Of a stretch of DNA of 64,000 bases, positions 53,307 through 62,650 are shown piece by piece. Below the pieces are notes generated by a model, which ran no database searches, had not been told where the DNA came from, and was given only the letters and a program-made list of their open reading frames with translations. This stretch comes from Microbacterium candidum (lineage in GTDB: Bacteria; Actinomycetota; Actinomycetes; Actinomycetales; Microbacteriaceae). The translations under genes were made by a program, and so were the position numbers. The stretch lies in NCBI RefSeq assembly GCF_030315975.1, contig NZ_JASXSZ010000006.1, forward strand, positions 306,911 to 370,910. Reading direction: 5' to 3'. Position 1 is the first letter of the stretch. Every line of letters begins with the position of its first letter.

Positions 53307-53939
53307 ATGAGCGACGAAGAGCAGGATGCATCCTTCCAGCGCGTGACCGATCCCGCCCGCCTGCGGGCCCTCGCGCATCCTCTGCGCATCCAGCTGCTCG
53401 ACGTCCTGACCGAGCGCGGCGAGGCGACCGCCACGGAATGCGCCGAGATCGTCGGCGAATCCGCGGCGAGCTGCTCCTTCCACCTGCGGATGCTCGAGAA
53501 GTACGGCTTCATCGAGCGTGCCGAGACGCGCGGGCGGGAACGGCCGTGGAGGCCCGTCGCCCGATCGTGGGACATGCGCCCCGACCCCGACAGTCCCGGG
53601 TCGCTGCGCGCCCTGCAGGAGGTCGCTCTCCTGGCGCTCGATGCGGAATGGGAGCGGACGCGGGAGTTCTTCTCGCAGACGAGTGGTGAGACCGACGAGT
53701 GGATCCAGGCGTCCATCCTCACGCGCGCCACGTTCTGGGCGACGGCCGAAGAGCTCGCACAGCTGAGCCGCGATCTGCAGACGATCACCGACCGGTTCGC
53801 CGGGCGGAGCGCCGACCCGTCGAAGCGGCCGCCCGGCGCACGCTTCTCGCGCATGGTGGCCATCGCGAACCCCGAGCCGTGGTCCTCCCCGTTCGCGGGG
53901 GAGAAGCCCGCGGAGACGTCCGAGGAGGCCGGGCGATGA
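53307..53939 (+). CDS. ArsR-like winged-helix regulator
   Basis: A 210-residue regulator. VTDPARLRALAHPLRIQLLD, ATATECAEIVGESAASCSFH and LRMLEKYGFIERAETRG form the ArsR-like winged helix; the rest is an effector-binding helical region. It overlaps the MFS gene by 4 nt, so it most likely represses export until the substrate appears. The ATG at 53307 is set by the -10 box 7 nt upstream. Confidence 0.9.
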   Translation: MSDEEQDASFQRVTDPARLRALAHPLRIQLLDVLTERGEATATECAEIVGESAASCSFHLRMLEKYGFIERAETRGRERPWRPVARSWDMRPDPDSPGSLRALQEVALLALDAEWERTREFFSQTSGETDEWIQASILTRATFWATAEELAQLSRDLQTITDRFAGRSADPSKRPPGARFSRMVAIANPEPWSSPFAGEKPAETSEEAGR

Positions 53940-55147
53940 GCACCGCTGTACGTCCGGCATCCGTCTGGTCCGCGCCGGGGTTCCGGCGCCTGTCGACGGC
54001 GTGGGTGTTCACGAACCTCGCGGACGGCGCGCTGTTCCTCATGGCGGCGGTGTGGGTGAAGAAGCTCACCGGCTCGGACGTCGCGGGCGCGTTCGTGTTC
54101 GTCGCGCTCGGGGTTCCGGCGGTCCTCGCCCCGTTCCTCGGCATGCTCGCCGACCGGATGCCGCGCAAGCGCCTGGTCGTGGCATCCAACATCGCATTGG
54201 TCCCGGTGATCCTGTCGATGCTGCTCGTCACCGGCCCGCAGCAGGTGTGGATCGTCTACGTCGCCATCCTCGTGTACAGCTCGTGCGGCTACCTCACGAT
54301 CGCGGCCCAATCGGGCATCGTGCGCGGGATGCTGAGCGACGATCAGCTGGCGCCGGGCAACGGCATCCTCTCCACGATCGACAACGCGCTGCGCCTCGTC
54401 TCGCCGCTCGTCGGCACCGGGCTGTACGTGTGGCTCGGCCCCGACGCGGTGCTGTGGCTCACCGCCGCGTGCTTCGCGGTCGCGGCGGTGATCCTCTCGG
54501 GGCTGCGGATCACCGAGACGCTGGAGCGCACCGAGATCTCCGGTGCGCGGGAGTACCTGCGTGAGCTCGGCGCGGGGTTCGCGCAGCTGTTCCGCGTGCG
54601 GCCGCTGCGGCTCCTCACGGTCGCGATCGTCATCGCGTTCGGTGCCACCGGCATCCTCAACATCGCCGTGTTCGCGGTGATCGACGCGCTCCACGCCGAT
54701 CCTGCGGTCCTCGGCGTGCTGCTGCCTCTGCAGGGCGTCGGCGCGGTCGTCGGCGGGCTGCTCTCGGCGACGATCGTCACGCGCGTCGGCGAAGGGCGTG
54801 CCGCCGCCCTCGGCATGGTCCTCGTCGCGATCGGGACGATCCCGCTGCTGGGCGGTTCGATCTGGCTCGCCGGGGCGGGCATGGTCGTCATGGGGATCGG
54901 CATCCCGATCGTCGTCGTCTCGTTCGTGACCCTCCGCCAGCGCTCGACGCCCGACGAGCTGCAGGGACGCACGGCGGCTGCCGGGAACGTCGCGTTCAAC
55001 GTGCCGCAGACGGTCGTGTCGATCGCCGGGGCGGGCCTGCTCGCAGTGGTCGACTACCGCATCCTCATCGGCGTCACGGTCGTCGCGCTCATCGGGGGCG
55101 CGGTGATCGCCCTCGCGACCCGCACGAAGACGACGACGGCGGCGTGA
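53936..55147 (+). CDS. MFS transporter, probable drug/metabolite exporter
   Basis: A 403-residue major facilitator with about 12 helices. GMLADRMPRKRLVV is the loop 2-3 motif and FVTLRQRSTPDELQGRTAA sits in the second half, as in MFS exporters with loosely drug-like substrates. GAGGAGG precedes the ATG, which overlaps the regulator stop. The pair forms a classic regulated efflux operon. Confidence 0.9.
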   Translation: MSTAVRPASVWSAPGFRRLSTAWVFTNLADGALFLMAAVWVKKLTGSDVAGAFVFVALGVPAVLAPFLGMLADRMPRKRLVVASNIALVPVILSMLLVTGPQQVWIVYVAILVYSSCGYLTIAAQSGIVRGMLSDDQLAPGNGILSTIDNALRLVSPLVGTGLYVWLGPDAVLWLTAACFAVAAVILSGLRITETLERTEISGAREYLRELGAGFAQLFRVRPLRLLTVAIVIAFGATGILNIAVFAVIDALHADPAVLGVLLPLQGVGAVVGGLLSATIVTRVGEGRAAALGMVLVAIGTIPLLGGSIWLAGAGMVVMGIGIPIVVVSFVTLRQRSTPDELQGRTAAAGNVAFNVPQTVVSIAGAGLLAVVDYRILIGVTVVALIGGAVIALATRTKTTTAA

Positions 55148-55148
55148 C

Positions 55149-56015
55149 TCAGAGCTCGGCGAGCCGGGGGAGTACGCCCTCGGCGAGCCGGGCGGTCGTC
55201 GTGACCTGATCGTCCGGGCGCACACCGAACACGACGAGGTCGATGCCGAGGCCGGCGAGCCGCTCCATCGTGGGCCAGAACTCCGGCGCGGTCGGATTCA
55301 GGCGCGTCGCCATGGCCTGCTTCTCGATCGCGTCGTAGTCGGTGCCGGCGGCGTCGCAGTGTCGGCGGAGCACATCCAGGAGATGAGCGACGTCGTCCGG
55401 GTCGAACGCCGTGAGGTTCACGATCTGGGCGTACTGCGCGGCGATGCGGAGCGTCTTCTTCTCTCCGCGTCCGCCGATCATGATCGGGGGATGCGGCGTG
55501 CTCACCGGCCGCGGGCTGTTCAGCGTCTCCTCGAGGCGGTAGTGGCGGCCGTGGTACGGCCCGGTGTCTTCCGACCACATCTGCTCGGCGACCTGCAGTG
55601 CCTCCTCGAGGCGCTCGAAGCGCTCCGAGATGGCCGGGTACGGGACGCCGAGGGCGTGATGCTCGCGCTCGTACCACGCGGCGCCGAGGCCGAGCATGGC
55701 GCGACCCTCGCTCAGGACGTCGAGGGTCGTCACGGTCTTCGCGAGCAGGCCCGGATAGCGGTACGTCACGCCGGTGACGAGAGGACCGAGCCGCATCGAG
55801 GTCGTCTGCGCGGCGACGAAGCCGAGCGTCGTGAACGCCTCGAGCATCGGCTGGGCAGGGTCGCCCGTCATCTCCATCTGGAACCAGTGGTCCATGACGG
55901 TGAACTGGGAGAAGCCGCCCGCCTCGGCCGTGGCGGCGGTGTCGGCGACGGCGCGAGCGATCGACCGCTCGCCGTCGGGGGTGTTGTAGTTCCAGAAGTG
56001 GATTCCTGCGCGCAT
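55149..56015 (-). CDS. LLM-class F420-dependent oxidoreductase
   Basis: A 288-residue luciferase-like monooxygenase-fold protein. It begins AGIHFWNYNTPDGER and has GLGAAWYEREHHALG, PPIMIGGRGEKKTLR and a C-terminal GIDLVVFGV. Such enzymes in actinobacteria use F420 or FMN; the substrate is unknown. TAGCCT is 6 nt before the ATG. It ends 1 bp from the convergent MFS gene. Confidence 0.9.
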   Translation of the reverse strand: MRAGIHFWNYNTPDGERSIARAVADTAATAEAGGFSQFTVMDHWFQMEMTGDPAQPMLEAFTTLGFVAAQTTSMRLGPLVTGVTYRYPGLLAKTVTTLDVLSEGRAMLGLGAAWYEREHHALGVPYPAISERFERLEEALQVAEQMWSEDTGPYHGRHYRLEETLNSPRPVSTPHPPIMIGGRGEKKTLRIAAQYAQIVNLTAFDPDDVAHLLDVLRRHCDAAGTDYDAIEKQAMATRLNPTAPEFWPTMERLAGLGIDLVVFGVRPDDQVTTTARLAEGVLPRLAEL

Positions 56016-56054
56016 GACGTCAGGCTATGCCCGCCGTCTTACGCGCAGGGCGGC

Positions 56055-57641
56055 TCAGGCGTTCTCGCGTGCGCGAAGGTCCTTGCGGAGGATCTTGCCG
56101 GCGCTCGACTTCGGGATGACGTCGATGAACTCGACGCGGCGGATCTTCTTGTGCGGCGCGACCTGGCCCGCGACGAACTCCATCACCTCGTCCGCCGTGA
56201 GGCCGGAGTCGGGGCGGGCGACGACGAACGCCTTGGGGATCTCCTGCTTGTCGTCGTCGAGCACGCCGATGACGGCCGCATCCATGATCTTGGGGTGGCT
56301 GAGCAGCAGCGCCTCGAGCTCGGCCGGTGCGATCTGGTAGCCCTTGTACTTGATGAGCTCCTTCGCACGGTCGACGATCGTGAAGTAGTCGCCCTCGTGC
56401 CACGTCGCGACGTCGCCGGTGTGCAGGAAGCCGTCCGCGTCGAGGGTCTCGGCGGTCGCGTCGGGGCGGTTGAGGTAGCCCGTCATGATGTTCGGACCCC
56501 GCATCCACAGCTCACCCGGCGCCGTCGCGCCGTCCGGCCCGGTCTCGGTGATCTCCTCACCCGTGAGCGTGTCGACGAGCTTCGCCTGCATGTTCGGCAG
56601 GAGCGGGCCGACCGAGCTCACCGGGATGTCGGTGCGGTCGACCGGGATCGCGTGCGACACGGGGCTCGACTCGGTCATGCCGTACCCCTGGAGGACGCGG
56701 GCGTGGATGCGGCGGCCCGCCGCCTCCGCCGTCTCCTGGTCGAGGGGAGCGGCGCCCGAGAACACCGTGTGCACCGTGGAGATGTCGAACTGGTCGACGA
56801 TCGGGTGCTTCGCGAGCGCCACCGCCATCGGCGGGGCGATGTACAGATAGGTGCAGCCGTAGTTCTGGATGTTCGTGAGGAAGGCCTCGAGGTCGAACTT
56901 CGGCATCGTGACGAGGCTCGCGCGCTTCTGCAGCGCGAGGTTCAGCAGCACCGTGAGGCCGTAGATGTGGAAGAACGGCAGCACCGCGAGGACGCGGTCG
57001 TCGTGGCTGAGGTCGAGGCTCACCTGGCACTGCGCGACGTTCGCGACGAGGTTGCGGTGGCTGAGCATGACGCCCTTGGGGATGCCGGTCGTGCCCGACG
57101 AGTAGGGGAGCACCGCGACGTGGGTGGCCGGATCGAAGGAGACCTCCGGCGCGGGGTTGCCCTCCATGAGGAGTTCGCGCAGGTTCGGGTGGCCCTCGGC
57201 GCCGTCGAGGACGATGAGGTGGTCGGCGGGGATGCCGCTGGCGGCAGCCGCCGCTTCGGCCTGGGCGAGGAACGGGCTGACCGTGACGAGCCACGTGGCG
57301 CCCGCATCCTTGAGCTGCTTCTCGATCTCGCCGGCCGTGTAGAGCGCGTTGATCGTCGTGACCGTGGCGCCGGCGCGGAGGGCGCCGTGCATGACGGTCG
57401 CGAAGGCGGGGATGTTGGGGGACAGGAGCCCGAGCACCGTGCCGACCTCGACGCCGCGAGCGGCGAGCGCACCGGCGAAGGCGTCGATCTGCCCGCGCAG
57501 CTGGCCGTACGTCGTCTCGGCGCCCGTCGCGGGATCGATCAGCGCGATCCGTGCGAGATCGTCGTCCTCGAGGGTCGTGAACAGGTAGTCGTAGACGCTG
57601 AGCTCGGGGATCTCGACGTCGGGGAACGGGCTGTTGAACAC
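56055..57641 (-). CDS. Acyl-CoA synthetase (4-coumarate-CoA ligase-like)
   Basis: A 528-residue ANL-family adenylate-forming ligase. The P-loop-like YSSGTTGIPKG is at 180-190, followed by VLQGYGMTESSPVSH, GELWMRGPNIMTGYLNRPDA and a C-terminal PKSSAGKILRKDL with the catalytic Lys. It would activate an aryl or medium-chain acid as the CoA ester. The GTG start has AAGGAG 7 nt upstream. Confidence 0.92.
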   Translation of the reverse strand: MFNSPFPDVEIPELSVYDYLFTTLEDDDLARIALIDPATGAETTYGQLRGQIDAFAGALAARGVEVGTVLGLLSPNIPAFATVMHGALRAGATVTTINALYTAGEIEKQLKDAGATWLVTVSPFLAQAEAAAAASGIPADHLIVLDGAEGHPNLRELLMEGNPAPEVSFDPATHVAVLPYSSGTTGIPKGVMLSHRNLVANVAQCQVSLDLSHDDRVLAVLPFFHIYGLTVLLNLALQKRASLVTMPKFDLEAFLTNIQNYGCTYLYIAPPMAVALAKHPIVDQFDISTVHTVFSGAAPLDQETAEAAGRRIHARVLQGYGMTESSPVSHAIPVDRTDIPVSSVGPLLPNMQAKLVDTLTGEEITETGPDGATAPGELWMRGPNIMTGYLNRPDATAETLDADGFLHTGDVATWHEGDYFTIVDRAKELIKYKGYQIAPAELEALLLSHPKIMDAAVIGVLDDDKQEIPKAFVVARPDSGLTADEVMEFVAGQVAPHKKIRRVEFIDVIPKSSAGKILRKDLRARENA

Positions 57642-57781
57642 GATGCGTCTCCTTTGATCGCCGTGATGTTCGCTCCATCATGCCATGCAGCGCGGGCGTG
57701 CTGCGACCGAGTCTCACGTTCTGTGGAACTGGGTTCCGCGTTCGCGGCCGGGGCTGGAGGACAGGGGAGTACGGTCGGAAC

Positions 57782-58576
57782 ATGAGCTACACCCACGGGC
57801 ATCACGAGAGCGTCCTGCGTTCGCACGAGTGGCGGACGGCGGAGAATTCGGCCGCCTACCTGCTGCCGCACCTGCGCTCCGGGTTGCGCGTGCTCGACGT
57901 GGGCGCGGGCCCGGGGACGATCACGATCGACCTCGCGCGGATCGTCGCGCCCGGGCACGTGACCGGGGTGGATGCGGCGCCCGCGATCGTCGAGAAGGCC
58001 TCGGCCCTGATGCTCGAGGAGGACGTGCGCAACGTCGACTTCGTCGTGGACGACGCCTACGCGCTCGACGCCGGGGACGACTTCTTCGACGTCGTGCACG
58101 CGCACCAGGTGCTGCAGCACCTCGAGCGGCCCGTCAACGCGCTGCAGGAGTTCCGCCGCGTGCTGAAGGACGACGGCATCCTCGCGGTCCGCGACGTCGA
58201 CTACGAGGGGGTCATCTGGTACCCCCTCATCCCGGCGCTCGACGAGTGGCTCTCCGTGTATCTGCAGGTGCATCGGGGGTCGTCCGGCGAGCCCGCCGCG
58301 GGGCGGCGGCTGAAGGCATGGGTGCGCGAGGCGGGTTTCACCGACGTCACGGCATCCGCCTCGACGTGGCTGTTCGAGGATGCCGAGGACCGTGCATGGT
58401 GGGGCGGGATGTGGGCCGACCGCGTCGTGGCGTCCGACTTCGCCCGCCGCGCTCAGGCGCTCGGCGTGGCCGACGAGGTCGCGCTGCAGCGGATCTCCGA
58501 CGGATGGCGCGAGTGGGCGGCGTCGGAGGACGGCTGGCTCCTGCTGCCGCACGGCGAGGTCATCGCGCGGGGCTGA
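57782..58576 (+). CDS. SAM-dependent methyltransferase
   Basis: A 264-residue class I methyltransferase. The SAM site is VLDVGAGPGTITIDLARIV, followed by GVDAAPAIVEKA, VDDAYAL and FDVVHAHQVLQHL, as in UbiE/Coq5-like enzymes. The substrate is unknown. TACGGT is 6 nt before the ATG. Its stop overlaps the end of the convergent P-type ATPase gene by 17 bp. Confidence 0.9.
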   Translation: MSYTHGHHESVLRSHEWRTAENSAAYLLPHLRSGLRVLDVGAGPGTITIDLARIVAPGHVTGVDAAPAIVEKASALMLEEDVRNVDFVVDDAYALDAGDDFFDVVHAHQVLQHLERPVNALQEFRRVLKDDGILAVRDVDYEGVIWYPLIPALDEWLSVYLQVHRGSSGEPAAGRRLKAWVREAGFTDVTASASTWLFEDAEDRAWWGGMWADRVVASDFARRAQALGVADEVALQRISDGWREWAASEDGWLLLPHGEVIARG

Positions 58577-60446
58577 GCTCCTTGTCCGACGTCGGCACGA
58601 CGAGACCGGTCGGCGGGCCGGTGAGCGCGCGCAGCGCATAGAGGATCGTCGCGAGGTCGACGCCCTCCTGGATGAGGGCGCCGGCGACGGCCGGGATCAC
58701 GCCGGTCGTCGCGATGAGCATGAGCGCGATGCTGATCGTGATGCCGATCCAGATGGCGGTGTACGCGACGCGGAGAGTGTGCTTTCCGATCGAGACGGCG
58801 TCGGCGACCTTGGCGAGCGAGTCGGTGAGGATGACGGCATCCGCCGCATCCCCCGCAGCGGTCGAACCCTTCGCGCCCATCGCGATGCCGATGTCCGCCG
58901 CGGCCAGGACCGGGGCGTCGTTGACGCCGTCGCCCACCATGAGGACGGGGCGGGGGCGGAGTTGGCCTGCCAGGTGGACCTTCTCCGGCGGCAGGAGCTC
59001 GGCGTGCACGTCGTCGATCCCGACCAGATGGGCGACGGACTCGGCCGTCGCCCGCGCGTCGCCGGTCAGCATCGTGACGCGCTCGACGTCGTGCGCGCGG
59101 AGCCACGCGACCACCGCCGCGGACTCGGGACGCGGGTCGTCGGCGAGGAGGAGGACGCCCGCGAACCGGCCGTCGACGGCGACATAGGCTGCTGCCTGTC
59201 CCGCCTCGATGTCGGCGCGGACGGTGTCCGGCGCGAGCGACTCGACGTAGGCCGGTTTCCCGACGACGACCGTGCGCCCGCCGATGAGGGCCGTCACACC
59301 GTTGGTGGCGACCTCGCTCGCCTGCTCGGCAGGGCGCAGCGCGAGCCCCTTCGACTCCGCGGCGCGACGGATGCCGTCGGCGAGCACATGACTGGAGTAC
59401 TGCTCGGCGGAGGCGGCGAGGACGAGCACCTCGTCCTCGTCGAAGCCGCCGGCGGCGCGGACGGCGACGAGGTCGGGGCGGCCCTCGGTGAGCGTGCCGG
59501 TCTTGTCGAACGCGGCCGAGCGCACGCGCGCGAGCTGCTCGATCACGGCGCCGCCCTTGACGATGACGCCGGTCTTGGCAGCGCGGGACAGCCCGCCGAG
59601 GAACGCGACGGGCGCCGCGATCAGGAGCGGGCACGGCGTTGCGAGGACGAGGACCTCCGCGAACCGCGCCGGGTCGCCGGAGATGCCCCACGCCGCTCCC
59701 GCGATGACGAGGGAGACGGCGGTGAAAGGGATGGCGAAGCGGTCGGCGAGGCGGACGGTCGGCGCCCGGTCGTCCTGCGCCTGCTGCACGAGTGCGACGA
59801 TCTGCTGGTACTGGCTGTCGGCACTGCGGCGGAGGGCGCGGACGCGCACGGCGCGCGATCCGTTGACGGCGCCGGAGAGCACCTCCTCACCTGCCTGGCG
59901 GTGCACGGGGAGGCTCTCACCGGTGAGCGACGACTCGTCGAACGAGCCCTCGTCGGAGAGGAGCACGCCGTCGACGGGGACGACCTCCGACGGCCGGATG
60001 AGGAGGAGGTCGCCGATCTCGACGTCGTCGGCCGCGACATCCTGGATCTCGTCGCTGTCGGAGTGCGGATGGACGAGCACGTGCGCGATCTGCGGGGAGC
60101 GGTCGAGGAGGGCGGTGAGCTCGCGCTTCGCGCGGCGGCCCGCATAGTCCTCGAGCGCTTCGCCGCCGGTGAGCATGAGGACGATGACGAGGGATGCCAC
60201 GTACTCGCCGACGGCGAGCGTCGCGACCATGGCCACGACCGCCAGGACGTCGAGTCCGACGTGCCCGCGCATCACGTCGCGGATCATGCCGAAGAGCGTC
60301 CACGCGATGACGAGGGACACGTAGACGACCGCGATCCACCTTGCTGTCTGCAGAGCACCCGATGCGCTGAGGATCAGCACGAGCGCCAAGACGATGATCG
60401 TGAGCCACACCAAGGGGAAGCGCACCATCCACCGGAGGAACCTCAT
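58560..60446 (-). CDS. Metal-transporting P-type ATPase (P1B-like, TPC motif)
   Basis: A 628-residue P-type ATPase with no N-terminal metal-binding domain. The actuator motif is LTGES (174-178), the membrane metal-site motif ATPCPLL (TPC at 270-272) and the phosphorylation site DKTGTLT (Asp314). GDGVNDAPVLAAADIGIAMG closes the catalytic core. Typical P1B pumps have CPC, SPC or APC in the membrane motif, so TPC suggests a different ion preference. The ATG at 60446 has GGAGG 6 nt upstream. It overlaps the methyltransferase gene tail by 17 bp. Confidence 0.9.
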   Translation of the reverse strand: MRFLRWMVRFPLVWLTIIVLALVLILSASGALQTARWIAVVYVSLVIAWTLFGMIRDVMRGHVGLDVLAVVAMVATLAVGEYVASLVIVLMLTGGEALEDYAGRRAKRELTALLDRSPQIAHVLVHPHSDSDEIQDVAADDVEIGDLLLIRPSEVVPVDGVLLSDEGSFDESSLTGESLPVHRQAGEEVLSGAVNGSRAVRVRALRRSADSQYQQIVALVQQAQDDRAPTVRLADRFAIPFTAVSLVIAGAAWGISGDPARFAEVLVLATPCPLLIAAPVAFLGGLSRAAKTGVIVKGGAVIEQLARVRSAAFDKTGTLTEGRPDLVAVRAAGGFDEDEVLVLAASAEQYSSHVLADGIRRAAESKGLALRPAEQASEVATNGVTALIGGRTVVVGKPAYVESLAPDTVRADIEAGQAAAYVAVDGRFAGVLLLADDPRPESAAVVAWLRAHDVERVTMLTGDARATAESVAHLVGIDDVHAELLPPEKVHLAGQLRPRPVLMVGDGVNDAPVLAAADIGIAMGAKGSTAAGDAADAVILTDSLAKVADAVSIGKHTLRVAYTAIWIGITISIALMLIATTGVIPAVAGALIQEGVDLATILYALRALTGPPTGLVVPTSDKELSPAR

Positions 60447-60488
60447 GGGTCCACTCTGGCACCCGGGGCGCGTCGATATGGTGGGGTG

Positions 60489-60983
60489 ATGACGGATGCC
60501 GCTCCCTCTCTGCCCGCCCTGCCCGCTCGGTCTCTGCTCGTGCACGACGCGCTGCGCGCTGCCGGCATCCAGGGCGAGATCGTCGTGCTGCCGGATGCCG
60601 CATCCACCGCCGTGCTCGCGGCCGAGGCGCTCGGTGTCGAGGTCGGCGCGATCGCGAACTCGCTCGTGTTCTGGTCGGACGGCGAGCCGCTGCTGGTCAT
60701 GACGAGCGGCGCGCACCGCGTCGACACGTCGGCCCTCGCCGCGCGGCTCGGACGTTCGTCGATCAAGCGCGCGACCCCCGAACAGGTGCGCGAGGCGACG
60801 GGTCAGGCGATCGGCGGCGTCGCCCCGACGGGGCATCCCGCGCCGCTCGTGACGGTGGTCGATGAGGCGCTCGCGGCGTACCCCGAGATCTGGGCGGCCG
60901 GCGGCACGCCGCACACGGTCTTCCCGCTGACGTACGACGAGCTCGTTCGGCTGACCGACGGAACCGTGCTGAAGGTCGACTGA
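60489..60983 (+). CDS. YbaK/ProX-type aminoacyl-tRNA deacylase
   Basis: A 164-residue YbaK-domain protein of the trans-editing group that hydrolyses mischarged tRNA. ALGVEVGAIANSLVFWSDG, GAHRVDTSALAARLGR and AIGGVAPTGHPAPL follow the family pattern. TATGGT lies 6 nt before the ATG. The kinase-fold gene begins 3 bp after its stop. It is divergent from the P-type ATPase gene. Confidence 0.9.
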   Translation: MTDAAPSLPALPARSLLVHDALRAAGIQGEIVVLPDAASTAVLAAEALGVEVGAIANSLVFWSDGEPLLVMTSGAHRVDTSALAARLGRSSIKRATPEQVREATGQAIGGVAPTGHPAPLVTVVDEALAAYPEIWAAGGTPHTVFPLTYDELVRLTDGTVLKVD

Positions 60984-60986
60984 CGG

Positions 60987-61922
60987 ATGCCGCGCCCGCT
61001 CTGGATCGAGCTGTCGGCAGGGCTGCGGGCGGACGTCGAGCGGATGCTCGGCTCGGCGGTCGTCGACGCACAGTCGCAGGCGGGCGGGTTCTCGCCGGGC
61101 TCAGCCGATCGCGTGCTCCTGGCTGACGGCCGCCGCGCGTTCGTGAAGACGGGGGATGCGGCGGTCAACGCCGAGTGCGTCGAGATCCACCGGATGGAGG
61201 CGGCCATCGCGGTGGCGCTGCCGGCTTCGGTTCCGGCGCCTCGGCTCCTCGGCGTCGTCGACGGCGGAGACGTGATCGCGGTCGCGTTCGAGGACGTCGA
61301 GGGGCGGCATCCGGACACGCCGTGGCGCATGGATGAGCTGACCGCTGTCCTCGATGCGCTGCATGAGATCTCTCGGGCGGAGGTCGGGTCGGACGTGCCG
61401 CTGCCTGCGATCGCCGATGCGTACGGGCCGCCGTTCGGAGGATGGCGCCGGTTGTTCGATGCGGGCGGCGTCGTGCTGGCACTGCCGGACGGGCTCGACG
61501 CGTGGGTGTCAGCGCGGCTGCCGGCTCTGGCGGAGGCGGCTTCTGTCGCGCTGTCGGACCTCGACGGCGCGTCGCTCCTGCACCTCGACGTGCGCGCGGA
61601 CAACCTCCTCGTGCGCCCCGACGGCTCGATCGTCGTGGTCGATTGGCCGTGGGCCGGGCGCGGTGCGCCGTGGGCGGATGCGCTGGGGCTCCTCATCAAC
61701 GTCCGCTACTACGACCCGTCCGCCGATGTCGAGGCGCTCATCGCGACGCACCCCGTGTTCGAGGGGATGCCTCGCGACGCCGCGACGCGTGCGCTCGCGG
61801 GGTTCGCCGGGTTCTTCATCGAGGCGTCGACGCAGCCGCCGTCCCCGGGCATCCCGACCTTGCGCGAGTTCCAGAGAGACCAGGGCATTGCGACGTTGGC
61901 GTGGCTGCGCGAGCGCATGTGA
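60987..61922 (+). CDS. Aminoglycoside phosphotransferase (APH)-fold protein
   Basis: A 311-residue kinase-fold protein. The Brenner motif is LLHLDVRADNLLV and the metal site VVVDWPWAGRG. The N-lobe is short and ATP-loop features are weak. Members phosphorylate aminoglycosides, fructosamines or other small hydroxyl compounds; the substrate is unknown and resistance cannot be assumed. It begins 3 bp after the YbaK gene, so the two are co-transcribed. Confidence 0.85.
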   Translation: MPRPLWIELSAGLRADVERMLGSAVVDAQSQAGGFSPGSADRVLLADGRRAFVKTGDAAVNAECVEIHRMEAAIAVALPASVPAPRLLGVVDGGDVIAVAFEDVEGRHPDTPWRMDELTAVLDALHEISRAEVGSDVPLPAIADAYGPPFGGWRRLFDAGGVVLALPDGLDAWVSARLPALAEAASVALSDLDGASLLHLDVRADNLLVRPDGSIVVVDWPWAGRGAPWADALGLLINVRYYDPSADVEALIATHPVFEGMPRDAATRALAGFAGFFIEASTQPPSPGIPTLREFQRDQGIATLAWLRERM

Positions 61923-61932
61923 GTTTCGGGGG

Positions 61933-62496
61933 TCAGCTCACCGGGACCGCGGGGATTCTGCGTTCGAGTCTGCGCGTCAGCATGAACGCGATCAGCAGCG
62001 GGATGATCCCGCCGAGGCCGAACGACATATCGATCAATTGCCATCCGAGCGGGAGTCCCCGGATCGATCCTGCAATGAGGGCGAGCGGAACGATCGCGAC
62101 GCACGCGATCATGCCCCATTGCAGGACCCACACGTTGCGGATCGGATCGCGCAGCGGGCCGATGAATGCGAGCGCGATGATCAGATGCGCAAAAGCGAGC
62201 CAGTCTGTGCCGTAGCCGATGAACGGGTAGGCGCCGTACGTCGCGTTGAGGGCCTCTGCGACGCGGTCCACCCAGGCGACGAACGCGGGGATCGCACTGT
62301 CGAGGCCCGTGCTGTGCAGTGCCGCAGCCGCGAAGCCGAGTTCCGGTTGAAGGGGGAACGCGGTGATCCCGCTGACGGCCAGGCCGATCATCAGGATGAC
62401 GATCCAGACCCGTATCCAGCGGAGCGTCCGGACGCGCGATCCTTCACCGGAGTCGGCGCGAGCGGCATCACTGGTCTGTTCGATGTCGTCGGTCAC
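61933..62496 (-). CDS. Membrane protein of unknown function
   Basis: A 187-residue protein with an acidic N-terminal tail and four or five membrane helices, including VWIVILMIGLAVSGITAF, WLAFAHLIIALAFIG and GMIACVAIVPLALIAGSI. It has no recognised family motif. It converges on the APH-fold gene 10 bp away. Topology suggests a small integral membrane protein. Confidence 0.8.
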   Translation of the reverse strand: MTDDIEQTSDAARADSGEGSRVRTLRWIRVWIVILMIGLAVSGITAFPLQPELGFAAAALHSTGLDSAIPAFVAWVDRVAEALNATYGAYPFIGYGTDWLAFAHLIIALAFIGPLRDPIRNVWVLQWGMIACVAIVPLALIAGSIRGLPLGWQLIDMSFGLGGIIPLLIAFMLTRRLERRIPAVPVS

Positions 62497-62650
62497 GGCG
62501 GTGTCTCCTCATCGTCGTCTCGTCAGTATGCACGGAGGTTCCGCGCAGGCGCGCGTCAACCCGTCGCACATCGGGGAGGTGTTCCGCGAGGGATTCTCGG
62601 GCGCTTTGTGCTGAAGGCCGCGGCGGTACGCAGAGCCTGATCGGCACACG

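Noticed and set aside
60987..61922. Reading the APH-fold protein as an antibiotic-resistance determinant
   Set aside because: Only the generic kinase motifs are visible, and the neighbour is a tRNA-editing gene; the family is dominated by non-resistance members.
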